Both the position numbers and the translations under genes were made by a program. A stretch of DNA of 64,000 nt from Bacillus sp. T33-2 (lineage in GTDB: Bacteria; Bacillota; Bacilli; Bacillales; Cytobacillaceae). Location: contig NZ_PGVB01000008.1 in the NCBI RefSeq assembly GCF_002860205.1, positions 174,352 to 238,351 on the forward strand. Reading direction: 5' to 3'. The notes beneath the pieces were generated by a model that saw only the letters and a list, made by a program, of their open reading frames with translations, searched no databases and had not been told where the DNA came from. Shown here in pieces: positions 26,694 to 35,629 of this stretch (position 1 is the first letter of the stretch; each line of letters starts with the position of its first letter).

Positions 26694-27498
26694 GGAACTA
26701 CTCTTTACCTCCTAGTAATCGCTTTATGCAGGGAATTAGTTGCGATAATTTTTAGGGGGAAATTTTTAGGGGGAATTTGTGATCGATGTATATTTAGAGG
26801 TAATACAGCAGTAAAACAAACACATCAAACTAGTATTGTGGAAAACAATGATAATAAAGTTCATTGTAAAAAATCAAATTATGGAAAAGGAAGGGATACA
26901 TTTTCCATAATGTTCAATACGTTACTTATCACTCTTGTAACTTCTATTGTTTTAGTCTTCCCCTCCCTTGTTGGATTTTTACAGTCTTATATCGGCTTTA
27001 CTGAAGCTATCATTCGTAGGTTTATTGGGAGAGTGATTTGGTAAATGAATGTATGAATTGCAGTAAAAAGTGGATAGCAGGTAAGAAGTAAAATATAATA
27101 CTTGTAAAATTCCCACCACAATAATATTTTTACAAAGAGAAAGGAAAATCCCAGGTGCGACTTTAGGAGCACCATGGAGAAGAACGACCGAAGGGAGTTC
27201 TTCGAACATCTAAAGATAAAAGTACACTTAGTAATATTATTCTCCGTTCGCTTCGCTCACTTCGGGGGCTTCGTACCTCGCCCCTATATCACCATTCATT
27301 ATTTTTTAGTACGTTGACTAAGGTTAAAAAACATCTAAAGATAAAGAGGGACTTCATGTATCTAAAACGCTTCAACCATTGGTACTATTGGTTTTATAGA
27401 ACTTTCCAACCCTGTTAATTGGTGCAGTTTATACCTGGTATATTGGATAATAGGTGCACTGTGTGCCTTATTGTTATGTGTACAGGTACTTTATTCTC
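26694..27498. other. non-coding stretch of the element
   Basis: I see no convincing gene. It holds a 14-bp tandem duplicate (AATTTTTAGGGGGA, 26747-26774), a GAAGAAC/GTTCTTC hairpin (27179-27203) and a direct repeat of AACATCTAAAGATAAA at 27205-27220 and 27330-27345. Between the direct repeats is a GC-rich segment (CTCCGTTCGCTTCGCTCAC). Origin-like or regulatory function is possible but unsupported. Confidence 0.5.
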
Positions 27499-27524
27499 AA
27501 AAAAAGGACTGAAATTCAGTCCTT
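27499..27524 (-). terminator. terminator of the winged-helix gene
   Basis: GGACTGAA/TTCAGTCC stem with flanking A and T runs; it overlaps the last codons and stop of the gene above it. Confidence 0.8.
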
Positions 27525-28367
27525 AATTTTTATAATTCTTCTGTTTGCACTGAGTTGATGTGCCATAAACATACCACGTAAAGTATTGAATTGTTCTTTA
27601 TTACCATCATTTGCTTGCCGGTACATTAAATCAGGGTGTATATAGTAAAGTACATTACCGTTACTATAGGTGGTCATGACTAACCCCTTTTGCCTAAGTT
27701 GTTTAACTAGAGGTGTAATATTATCCACGTCATAGTTAATAGCAATCGCTAACTCTTTTCTGTTCATGGATCGAATTTTCTGCTCGTCTGTTTCATCGGG
27801 ATTATGTGCAAGAACGCATGTATTATAGTGGAAGTACGGAAGGACTTTATATAAAAAGCCTAGCTGTTCCAGTCTTAAATCCTCCACTACCTCACGTAGT
27901 TTATTTGTAAGCAACTTAGTAAAGTAGCTTTTCCTAGTAATTCTTCCCATGACATGAAAGTGTTCATTTATGTAAAAGAATTTAGTTCGCCCCACCTTTA
28001 CCGCTTTAAGTATCGAAAGAAATTCAAGCCGTTTTACAATCTCTACAGTTTGCCTTTTACTCTTACCAAGGATATTTTGAATACCAAGCTGTTTTAAAGG
28101 CTTTCCATCCTTTTGTAAAAGACCATCAGCATTTAGTTTCATGTACAGTAATAATTTCATCACCCCTCCACTTTCAGTAAGTGAAAGATGTTGTGTAACA
28201 TCTTTAATGGAGTCGTGGTAGCAACTTACATAAGGTCTGTTGCCCCTTAATTTGTATTTTTCTAGGTATTTTATTTTTAGGTATTGCTCTTGCTGTTCGT
28301 GGGTTCTATAAAAGGCTATTTCTCCTTTTACTTCGCCTGTGTTAGGGTTTATTGCAATTAATTCCAT
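27516..28367 (-). CDS. winged-helix protein, possible replication or regulatory protein
   Basis: A 283-residue soluble protein with two likely winged-helix domains: one around residues 65-130 (GVMKLLLYMKLNADG ... LGKSKRQTVEIVKRLEFL) and one around 195-245 (MNRKELAIAINYDVDNITPLVKQLRQKGLV). Such tandem winged helices occur in plasmid initiators and in replication-related proteins of Bacillus elements. No catalytic motif is visible, so initiator function is only a possibility. The ATG follows AAGGAGG. Confidence 0.6.
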   Translation of the reverse strand: MELIAINPNTGEVKGEIAFYRTHEQQEQYLKIKYLEKYKLRGNRPYVSCYHDSIKDVTQHLSLTESGGVMKLLLYMKLNADGLLQKDGKPLKQLGIQNILGKSKRQTVEIVKRLEFLSILKAVKVGRTKFFYINEHFHVMGRITRKSYFTKLLTNKLREVVEDLRLEQLGFLYKVLPYFHYNTCVLAHNPDETDEQKIRSMNRKELAIAINYDVDNITPLVKQLRQKGLVMTTYSNGNVLYYIHPDLMYRQANDGNKEQFNTLRGMFMAHQLSANRRIIKIKD

Positions 28368-28463
28368 AGTAAATCCTCCTTAGTTTTTTAAAAAAGCTAA
28401 TGCTTATCTAGTTATCGAAATGAAAAGCTTATAAGTTGCTAATTTATGATCTGGAAAATAAAA

Positions 28464-28508
28464 AACCGCACCAATGAAAATTGCTTAATGCAAAATCCTG
28501 GTACGGTT
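28464..28508 (-). terminator. probable terminator after the small element genes
   Basis: AACCG-C-ACCA pairs with TGGT-A-CGGTT with one mismatch; T-rich on the minus strand. Confidence 0.55.
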
Positions 28509-28538
28509 GTATGTTGACAACTGGAAGTGAGCAAACTT

Positions 28539-28793
28539 CTATGCTGATAAAACTTCTTCAATTTCTGTTTCAGTAACCCCACGGTTAAGCAGAAATTCAA
28601 CAAGGGACTGAACATTTACACTGTAACCGTATTTAGTATTTCGTGACTGATAACCTACTTCTATTCGTTGGGCTTTTTCTAGTTGTCGACGTTGCAAATA
28701 CCCTAAAACTGCATTTTCAGTGAACGAAATGTTAAAGTGATTCAATATTCTGCTAGCTCGTTCCACAGAAACACTATCAATTTTCACTATCAT
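28539..28793 (-). CDS. small protein following the Xis-like gene
   Basis: An 84-residue protein from ATG 28793, which has GGTGGTG upstream and overlaps the end of the preceding gene by 17 bases. Helical segments (VERASRILNHFNISF, VLGYLQRRQLEKAQRIEVGY) look like a DNA-binding or adaptor fold. No named family is recognised. It is cotranscribed with the HTH gene and may assist in excision or copy control. Confidence 0.65.
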   Translation of the reverse strand: MIVKIDSVSVERASRILNHFNISFTENAVLGYLQRRQLEKAQRIEVGYQSRNTKYGYSVNVQSLVEFLLNRGVTETEIEEVLSA

Positions 28794-28968
28794 CTTTAAC
28801 ACCACCATTCTGTAACCATTTTATTACTTCCGCTTTATTGAACCGTACGGAGTTACCTACTTTTACACGCCCTGGGATTACCCCATTTCTGGATAATGTA
28901 TATGTTGTTTGCTCACTCATATCCAGTAATTTTGATAATGAGCGTACTGTTATAAACTCTTTTTCCAT
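28777..28968 (-). CDS. excisionase-like MerR-type helix-turn-helix protein
   Basis: A 63-residue protein starting MEKEFITVRSLSKLLDMS, with the HTH_17/excisionase pattern (ITVRSLSKLLDMSEQTTYTL ... RFNKAEVIKWLQ). ATG 28968 has GGAGGG nine bases upstream; an ATG at 29016 is less well placed. Proteins like this act as recombination directionality factors or regulators in integrative elements. It could control excision from ytlA. Confidence 0.75.
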   Translation of the reverse strand: MEKEFITVRSLSKLLDMSEQTTYTLSRNGVIPGRVKVGNSVRFNKAEVIKWLQNGGVKDDSEN

Positions 28969-29344
28969 ATCGTCATACCCTCCAAATTGTGTTATTTCTT
29001 CTTCAGACACAAACATTATAAGAAATAGGTTTATATAATTAACAGATACCGGTATAAATTCAACTAATAAAATATAAAAAAATAAATAATATTAAAATCC
29101 TTTGAGATGTGCGTACATGAAAAGAATTTTTTAGGCAAGTTGAGCGAGCGTATGTATAGTTATCACCTGTAAAAATGGTTGTATCTAACTTTTATTGGAT
29201 CTGGTAGTTTTAGGTCATACGTTTTAAACTAATTGTACGTCTTGATATTTTGAAAAATTTTTATACGGAGCGGATAAGCATTACACAAAATCTTTCTGTC
29301 AAAAGTGAATGATTCGGTACCGGGTATGGTCTTTTCTAATAAAA
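28969..29344. other. intergenic stretch of the element
   Basis: AT-rich DNA between the HTH gene and the resolvase terminator. No gene or clear structure seen. Confidence 0.4.
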
Positions 29345-29371
29345 CAAAAAAGAGTAGTATTTAACTACTCA
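29345..29371 (-). terminator. terminator of the resolvase gene
   Basis: GAGTAGT/ACTACTC stem, 5-base loop, A run on the plus strand (T run on the transcript strand). Confidence 0.75.
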
Positions 29372-29421
29372 ATTCGTCTGCTGTCGTTAACTCATATGTA
29401 ATTGGTTTTATGTGAGACAAT

Positions 29422-29979
29422 TTACTTCGCCCACAGTTTTCTTTTGGCTCTGATTAGGGTACTTTTAGATATTCCTGTTAAATCCTCCACCTGCTTGTAT
29501 GAATGGCTCTCTAGCAGCTTTAAAGCGTGCTCAATTTGTTTTTTTGTGAACTTATTAGGTCTTCCCTCTCTAAAGTCATCACGCTGTCTAGCCATAGCCT
29601 TACCCTCTTGTGTACGTTCTACAATCATATCCCTCTCAAACTCTGCAAAACCGCTCATTATAGTGAATATCAACTTGCCTGTTGGGGTATTCTCAATCAA
29701 TCCCATGTTTAATATATGAACCTTTACTCCCTTATCAAATAATCCTCTAATAACCTGTATAGCGTCACCCGCTGAACGTGCAAACCGATCTAATCTTGTA
29801 ACAACAATAGTGTCACCTTCATTTACTATCGAGAGTAACTCTTGAAACTGAGGTCTATCGGTTTTAGTTCCAGTAAACTTCTCACTATATATCTGTTCAC
29901 AGCCTTCATTTTCTAATATGTGAATTTGTCCATCTAAGTCTTGTCCAAATGTCGATACCCTTGCATATCCGTATTTCAT
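29422..29979 (-). CDS. small serine recombinase (resolvase/invertase)
   Basis: A 185-residue Tn3-type resolvase. The catalytic Ser is in [13 protein letters not shown], followed by [11 protein letters not shown] and [21 protein letters not shown]-terminal helix-turn-helix ([23 protein letters not shown]) binds DNA. It lies beside a res-like region (30024-30103). This enzyme type resolves cointegrates or inverts DNA, so it is distinct from the large serine recombinase at the left end. The ATG is preceded by AAAGGCGGGG. Confidence 0.92.
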   Translation of the reverse strand: MKYGYARVSTFGQDLDGQIHILENEGCEQIYSEKFTGTKTDRPQFQELLSIVNEGDTIVVTRLDRFARSAGDAIQVIRGLFDKGVKVHILNMGLIENTPTGKLIFTIMSGFAEFERDMIVERTQEGKAMARQRDDFREGRPNKFTKKQIEHALKLLESHSYKQVEDLTGISKSTLIRAKRKLWAK

Positions 29980-30023
29980 GAAAACCCCGCCTTTTATATG
30001 TACTTTATAAATATATTTATGGC

Positions 30024-30103
30024 ACTAAGTTATGACACCTTTAATTACCTTGATAATACCGTGTCATCATATCAGCGTCAATACTTTTAAGTTATGACAC
30101 CAG
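30024..30103. promoter_or_regulatory. res-like site upstream of the resolvase gene
   Basis: The sequence TAAGTTATGACACC occurs twice as a direct repeat (30026-30039 and 30088-30101), with an inverted GTGTCAT (30061-30067) between. Repeated TGACAC half-sites placed just upstream of a resolvase gene are the usual form of a res site, which also serves as its operator. Confidence 0.6.
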
Positions 30104-30304
30104 CAGAACCCCTTAATGAAAATTCACAAAGGATTCTCTTGTATAAAACAGATAAATCCTTCTCTTAAAAAAACAAAAAAGCCGGCCATTTACTACTAAA
30201 CTCAAACATTAGTCATACCTGTATTCAAAAGCAAAAAAACTTGCTATTATAATAATCTAGTAGCATTTATTATATTCGAAAGATTAATAAGCAGGTGAAA
30301 TTGA

Positions 30305-31315
30305 ATGAAATCAGTAGAGATATGTGCCGGCGCAGGAGGTCAAGCATTAGGTTTAGCCATTGCTGGTTTTCATCATGTAGCGTTAGTAGAAAACGATAAA
30401 AATGCATGTGAAACCCTGAGATATAACCGTCCGGAATGGAATGTATTAGAACAAAATTTAGAGGATTTTAAAGGTGAACCCTATAAAGGTGTTGAACTAT
30501 TAGCTGGAGGTGTTCCTTGCCAGCCATTTTCAAATGCAGGGCTCCAATTAGGCAGTGAAGACGAAAGGGATCTTATTCCGGAAGCTCTTAGACTAGTAGC
30601 TGAAATTAAACCAAAAGCTGTTATGTTAGAAAATGTAAAAGGGCTATTAGACAAAAAATTTGAAGATTACCGACAATACATTTTATGGCAACTTGAGCAA
30701 CTCGGATACATAGGCGAGTGGCGCCTAATTAATTCATCTGATTATGGCGTTCCCCAGACAAGACCTCGATCGATTTTAATTGTAATGAAGCCCGAAATAT
30801 TCAAACATTTTCAATGGCCAGAAAATGTAGGTGATCAGTCTTCCACGGTTGGAGAAACTCTAGTAGATTTGATGGGAGCAAATGGGTGGAAACAAGCAAA
30901 AGAATGGGCTGTAAAAGCTAATGGGATAGCACCTACGATAGTTGGAGGATCCAAAAAACATGGTGGAGCCGATTTAGGACCCACCGGAGCAAAAAAAAGA
31001 TGGGTCGTTCTAGGTGTTGATGGAAAAGGGATAGCAAATGAAGCACCAGATCAAGATTTCGAAGGTATGCCAAGATTAACAAATAATATGGTAGCCCGCA
31101 TACAAGGCTTTCCCGACTCTTGGCGTTTTGCAGGTAAGAAAACACCTGCTTACAGACAAATCGGAAATGCATTCCCACCGCCAGTAGCTCAGGCTTTAGG
31201 AGTTCAAATCAAAAATGCAATATTAAAAGCTGAGCAACTGAAGAAAAGTAAAAGAAAGGTGTTATTTAAACATGACCAACAAACCAAAACGTTCAGAGTT
31301 AGAGTTGGAACGTAA
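30305..31315 (+). CDS. DNA (cytosine-5) methyltransferase, M.NgoMIV-like
   Basis: A 336-residue C5 methyltransferase. Motif I is EICAGAGGQALGL, the catalytic motif IV is GGVPCQPFSNAG (Cys in PCQ), motif VI is LENVKG, motif VIII is PQTRPRSILI and motif X is GNAFPPPVAQALG. The neighbouring NgoMIV-type endonuclease suggests that the target is GCCGGC. It would protect the host chromosome. It overlaps the endonuclease gene by 44 bases. A GCCGGC site lies about 120 bp upstream (30181). The ATG follows GCAGGTGA. Confidence 0.93.
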   Translation: MKSVEICAGAGGQALGLAIAGFHHVALVENDKNACETLRYNRPEWNVLEQNLEDFKGEPYKGVELLAGGVPCQPFSNAGLQLGSEDERDLIPEALRLVAEIKPKAVMLENVKGLLDKKFEDYRQYILWQLEQLGYIGEWRLINSSDYGVPQTRPRSILIVMKPEIFKHFQWPENVGDQSSTVGETLVDLMGANGWKQAKEWAVKANGIAPTIVGGSKKHGGADLGPTGAKKRWVVLGVDGKGIANEAPDQDFEGMPRLTNNMVARIQGFPDSWRFAGKKTPAYRQIGNAFPPPVAQALGVQIKNAILKAEQLKKSKRKVLFKHDQQTKTFRVRVGT

Positions 31316-32141
31316 AAGATACCACGCAGAACTTCTCAACTCTGTCCTGACCATTAATTCAGATGGTGTACCAAGTAATGCAGATAAAGGAAACCGTCTA
31401 TCTGTATTAATTGCTGCAGGAATTGCAGACCTTCTTGAATCCAGTACCGGAGAAAGATTGGCAGGTCAAACTAGTGGAAGTAAATTTGAAACCATCAATA
31501 CAGAATTTATTATTAACACTTTCAAGATGATGGGACACATTCGCCCTGGTGAATGGGAAGTTAGGAAAATTGGAAACAATAGTAGAATGGGAATTGCTGA
31601 ATTTGAACAATACTCCCACTTAGCAGACCTTACAGTAATTGCTAAAGAAAATCCAGTCTTGGCTGCAGCCATTGGGAGAGACTATACCATAACGCCAGAT
31701 ACTATTATTTCGCGAAAGCCATTGACAGACGCAGAAATAAATACTTATTCCCAAATTGTAGATAGTAGCATTGCAAAATACACCCCTTTACGAGAGGTAA
31801 ATAACCAACACCCAATTTTACATGCTAGCATTTCTTCAAAATGGACAATCCGATCAGATAGAAGTCAAAACAGCCGTTCTGAAGCGCTGAACTTAATTAG
31901 AAACAGAAAGGGTAAACTTCCTCACATCGTTGTAATAACAGGAGAGCCGTTACCTAGCAGATTAGCTTCCATAGCACTTGGAACAGGTGACATTGACTGC
32001 GTTTACCATTTCGCCCTACATGAATTAATGCAAGCTGTAGCTAATTGTGGAGCATTAGACGCTTTGGAAATGTTAAATATAATGATTAATGGAAAAAGAT
32101 TGAAAGACATTTCCGACTTACCTTTAGACCTCAGCATATAA
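31272..32141 (+). CDS. NgoMIV-family type II restriction endonuclease
   Basis: A 289-residue protein resembling NgoMIV/Cfr10I-type endonucleases. The active-site elements appear as PDTIISR (Asp, near 140) and SISSKWTIRSDRSQNSRSE (SxSK with a downstream Glu). These enzymes cut G^CCGGC as tetramers. Start ATG 31272, with AAAGGTG upstream, lies inside the methyltransferase gene, so translation is coupled. The sequence specificity is inferred from the family. A terminator follows. Confidence 0.87.
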   Translation: MTNKPKRSELELERKRYHAELLNSVLTINSDGVPSNADKGNRLSVLIAAGIADLLESSTGERLAGQTSGSKFETINTEFIINTFKMMGHIRPGEWEVRKIGNNSRMGIAEFEQYSHLADLTVIAKENPVLAAAIGRDYTITPDTIISRKPLTDAEINTYSQIVDSSIAKYTPLREVNNQHPILHASISSKWTIRSDRSQNSRSEALNLIRNRKGKLPHIVVITGEPLPSRLASIALGTGDIDCVYHFALHELMQAVANCGALDALEMLNIMINGKRLKDISDLPLDLSI

Positions 32142-32532
32142 AAATTCTATTTTATTGCATGTTTTTAAACGATAAGTCCACAAAAACCTTCGCTATAATC
32201 GTGAAAGATTCATCATTTTCTTTAAGGATACATATAAAAAGGGCAGTTAGCGAACTGTCTCTTTTTTTGTTCATATATCAGGGCTAAATCGACATCGTTC
32301 CAGAAATTTACGACAGTTTTATTACGTCCTATTGTTTACTTATTACCATCCCATTACTTGTGAGGTCTAGAGGTGTTATTTTTTCGAATCGTACATATAT
32401 TGTTATCAATAAGAGAAACGAGGGTAGAGGTAGATACCTAACGGAACTTGAAGCGTTAACAGTATTAATACGTTGGGAATTAAGCTAAGAAAGTAAGTCA
32501 TACCTGATAAAAGGCTTAAAGGTGGGATAATA
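32142..32532. other. intergenic stretch after the restriction gene
   Basis: Apart from the terminator at 32241-32268, no gene or clear signal is visible. AT-rich. Confidence 0.4.
32241..32268 (+). terminator. terminator of the restriction-modification operon
   Basis: GGCAGTT/AACTGTC stem followed by a run of eight T. Confidence 0.82.
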
Positions 32533-32748
32533 ATGTTTATCAAACTATCCTTAACAGAGCTCGATTTATTAAAGGAACATAACTTGGCGCTACCAATCTC
32601 TCGTTGGGAGACCCCAGAAAAAGCTGAGGCATATTACTCCAGTATGGATGGAGATTACATTGTCTATGAAGAGGATGTAAAGAAACTTAGATCAGCTTAT
32701 TCAACACCGTTTAGGGTTTATATGATTAAAAAAATGCTGACAGAGTAG
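32533..32748 (+). CDS. small protein of unknown function next to the PHP-ATPase
   Basis: A 71-residue protein (MFIKLSLTELDLLKEHNLAL) with AAAGGTGGG upstream. Acidic and soluble, no recognised motif. It is convergent with the PHP-ATPase gene, ending 15 bases from it. An antitoxin or adaptor role is conceivable but unsupported. Confidence 0.6.
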   Translation: MFIKLSLTELDLLKEHNLALPISRWETPEKAEAYYSSMDGDYIVYEEDVKKLRSAYSTPFRVYMIKKMLTE

Positions 32749-32763
32749 TCAGCATTCATTAGT

Positions 32764-35493
32764 CTAGTCTTCTAAAGCCTTTGAGATTCTAAAATATCGT
32801 TTATCCAGTGCGTCTTTTCCACCTTCCATTACATCACATACTGCTTCTCGGACATTACTGTTTTGCAAAGCCCCATTCAATTGTTTTTGTATTTGTCCAC
32901 CAGCAAAATTCATTTGAACAATATTTTCTGCTGCACCATTAACTGGGATATTCGGATTATGGGTAATAACAATCACTTGTTGTTTCGTTTTGAATGTTCT
33001 CAAACCTGTCACAACCAGATCCGATATTCTTTTTGTATCAAGATCCTCTTCTGGTTGATCGATGATGATTGGTGAATCATCTAATAATAACATTAAGGAT
33101 AACATAGCAGCCGTACGTTGACCGGCGGACCCTGTCTCAATGTCCTCTTCTTTCTTGTTGGGATTCACCAATTTCAATGTTATTTTATCTTCTGGATACC
33201 AAATAATCATTCTATCAATGTCTTCTGGTGTAGTATTTTTTAGACCAACTAAATGTCTGACAAATAGTTTTCCATAACCTTTTGTGTCAGTTTCATTCAC
33301 AGATTGAATTTTTTTAACAATACTTTTCCTTAATTTCCATGGATCGGCAGATTCCATCAGTTCAACTAACAATCCTTTTTGAGGCCTATTATCGTCATCA
33401 CGTTCAAGAATATCTTTGGCATATTCATGACCGGATTTCCGAATAATACTTCTAAATGATTCTTCCGCATTTTCTACATTACCCATCACTTTTAAGTACA
33501 TTTTAATATTTGGATTTGTACCTACCCATTGATTAATTATGTCTGATCTTTTTTTTCTTAATTCTTTTTCATGTGAGTCAATTTGCTTGAAAATCTTTTT
33601 TGATTCCTCTTTTTGAATTTCATATTGCCCTTCAAGCGTTGATATCTCTGCGATTTTTTTCTCAAGGTCCGTCTTTCTTGCTACAAATTCACTGTAGGCA
33701 TTCGGATTTTTTTCGCCAGTTGCCTCTAACTTTTTAACAAAATCATCATAATTTTTTTCATAGGTCAATCGAACTTGTTGCCATGGAATCTCTCCAATTG
33801 ATTTTCGAATTTGCGCGTTGAACTGTTCAAAGTTAGTCAGTACTTGATTCATACTGTTCATAAGGACTTCAAACTGGTCTGCTTGTTCTTTTAGACTTTT
33901 TAGCGAATCATGATCCAAAGATTTAAACTCATCTCTAACAAATAGGGATTTAGGAGCTTCTTCAATGACACTTTTCAAGTGTAGATAATAATTTTCGATG
34001 GATTGAACGTCCTGATTTAATTTCTGATTAACAATTTGCGAATTTTGATATTCATCTAGGAGATCTTTATGTCCAGATTCCTCATATATCTTCATTTTTG
34101 CCTTCACATCATCAAGTTCCGTTTGGATATTGCCTTTAGCATTAATTTTCGTTAATAAATCCCTAAGTTTCGCTCGAATTTGCAACCAGTTCTTACACAA
34201 CCTATCTTTTTCTTCCATCCATCCTACTTTATCTAATTGTTGGTCTATAATACTTAATATGTAATTGGGATCTTCAGTTAATGAATATAGATGTTTTTGA
34301 CTAAAAATTCTCAATGGAAATCTAGTGTCAATGTTACTGCTTTCTTCCTTCTTTTCCCATATCCCGGATTCATTTTGGTGTTCTTCGATTATTTTATTAT
34401 CTTTCCAAGTTAATGCAATGTGTCGACCATCTTTTTGCATTTCCACTCTAATCGTTGTTTCTTTCGTTAACATACCAGCCTTACCACGTTCTTTAGGGAC
34501 TTTTCGAAACTCTAGAAATTCTTCATTTAATTTTGGCGGTAGTCCAGTGGTTTTATCAAAAGGAAGTCTCATATATTCAATAAGACTCGATTTTCCTGAC
34601 CCTCTCCCGCCTATAATTGCGTTAAGCCAAGGGCTCAGGTTTACCTTTAATGGATTTTTCCCTCTTCCAGCTTTGGCACCATTAGCTATCTCAATTGATT
34701 CGATAAAAAAGCGTTTATTTACCTCGTTGGGATTTACAGAAGTTAAATCATATCTAATTATACCGTCTTCACCATCGTGTAGTGCTAGTCTTAAAGCCTC
34801 TAAATTAGGGAGTTCCATTTTAACCCACGTGTAACATGATCCAACAGATTCAGGATGATGACTATCTGACCCTGCAATTTCTGTAAAACTCAACTTCATG
34901 TCGTTATAAATTTGAGGCTTTACGAATTTTGGGTCGCATACCTGCATGGCTAATAACCCATTTGCGCTTAAACATTTTTTTAAGGAATTACCTTCCTCCT
35001 CCTCAAACAGACCACGTGTACTATCAACATGAGCAGGTATCGCTATTCCTTTCATTTGATGAATGATATCAACAACTTCATTGAAAGATTTATTAGTACA
35101 ATCATCAGAATCCCCGTTAGTTCCTCCATATTCACATTTGCTTAATAAGTTACTGATTTGTATGGACGATTGAGAAGGATCAAATATAGCTAATAAATGA
35201 ATATTTCCATGTACGGTAATTTCTACTCCAGGAAAAATGGTTATTTCCCTAAAGCCTTCTACATTCTCTTCTCTCATTGAATTTAATTCTTGTTTTAGTG
35301 TGTCAATCCATTCCCCTGAATTATGGTCCGTTACAGCAACACAATCGATATGCATTGCCATATGATCTAATAACCATTCACGAGGTGTACGGCTTTTAAG
35401 TGTATTTTGGTTGGGACCTTTTCCATAATCAATTGAGATAGGCGTATGGGTATGAAAGTCAAATTTCCACCATTTTGCTCCATGATAAATCAC
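32764..35493 (-). CDS. PHP-domain/SMC-like ATPase (TrlF-type)
   Basis: A 909-residue protein. Residues 1-240 form a PHP phosphoesterase domain with metal ligands in FDFHTHTP, TDHNSG, PAHVDS and GSDSHHP. Residues 290-900 form an SMC/Rad50-like ATPase: Walker A is GGRGSGKSS, a long coiled coil spans about 420-650, and Walker B is PIIIDQPEEDLD. I believe this matches the 'TrlF family AAA-like ATPase' class, linked by comparative genomics to nucleic-acid conflict systems. GTG start at 35493 has GGGGTGG upstream. It sits at the right end of the element, next to attR. It probably is a nuclease-like defence effector. Confidence 0.88.
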   Translation of the reverse strand: MIYHGAKWWKFDFHTHTPISIDYGKGPNQNTLKSRTPREWLLDHMAMHIDCVAVTDHNSGEWIDTLKQELNSMREENVEGFREITIFPGVEITVHGNIHLLAIFDPSQSSIQISNLLSKCEYGGTNGDSDDCTNKSFNEVVDIIHQMKGIAIPAHVDSTRGLFEEEEGNSLKKCLSANGLLAMQVCDPKFVKPQIYNDMKLSFTEIAGSDSHHPESVGSCYTWVKMELPNLEALRLALHDGEDGIIRYDLTSVNPNEVNKRFFIESIEIANGAKAGRGKNPLKVNLSPWLNAIIGGRGSGKSSLIEYMRLPFDKTTGLPPKLNEEFLEFRKVPKERGKAGMLTKETTIRVEMQKDGRHIALTWKDNKIIEEHQNESGIWEKKEESSNIDTRFPLRIFSQKHLYSLTEDPNYILSIIDQQLDKVGWMEEKDRLCKNWLQIRAKLRDLLTKINAKGNIQTELDDVKAKMKIYEESGHKDLLDEYQNSQIVNQKLNQDVQSIENYYLHLKSVIEEAPKSLFVRDEFKSLDHDSLKSLKEQADQFEVLMNSMNQVLTNFEQFNAQIRKSIGEIPWQQVRLTYEKNYDDFVKKLEATGEKNPNAYSEFVARKTDLEKKIAEISTLEGQYEIQKEESKKIFKQIDSHEKELRKKRSDIINQWVGTNPNIKMYLKVMGNVENAEESFRSIIRKSGHEYAKDILERDDDNRPQKGLLVELMESADPWKLRKSIVKKIQSVNETDTKGYGKLFVRHLVGLKNTTPEDIDRMIIWYPEDKITLKLVNPNKKEEDIETGSAGQRTAAMLSLMLLLDDSPIIIDQPEEDLDTKRISDLVVTGLRTFKTKQQVIVITHNPNIPVNGAAENIVQMNFAGGQIQKQLNGALQNSNVREAVCDVMEGGKDALDKRYFRISKALED

Positions 35494-35629
35494 TAAATTC
35501 CACCCCTTGTAAACTTTAGATTTATTACTTCGAATAGTTCGACAAGTTAGGACAAATTACCTTCCAAAGGGATATAGATTTTACAATTTCCATGTAAATG
35601 GTGTTTATAAAGAGTGTATTTTGTTCTCA

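Noticed and set aside
26550..27044. Plus-strand open frame of 164 codons
   Set aside because: It overlaps the 94-residue gene in antisense, has no ribosome site and low-quality composition. It may be chance in AT-rich DNA.
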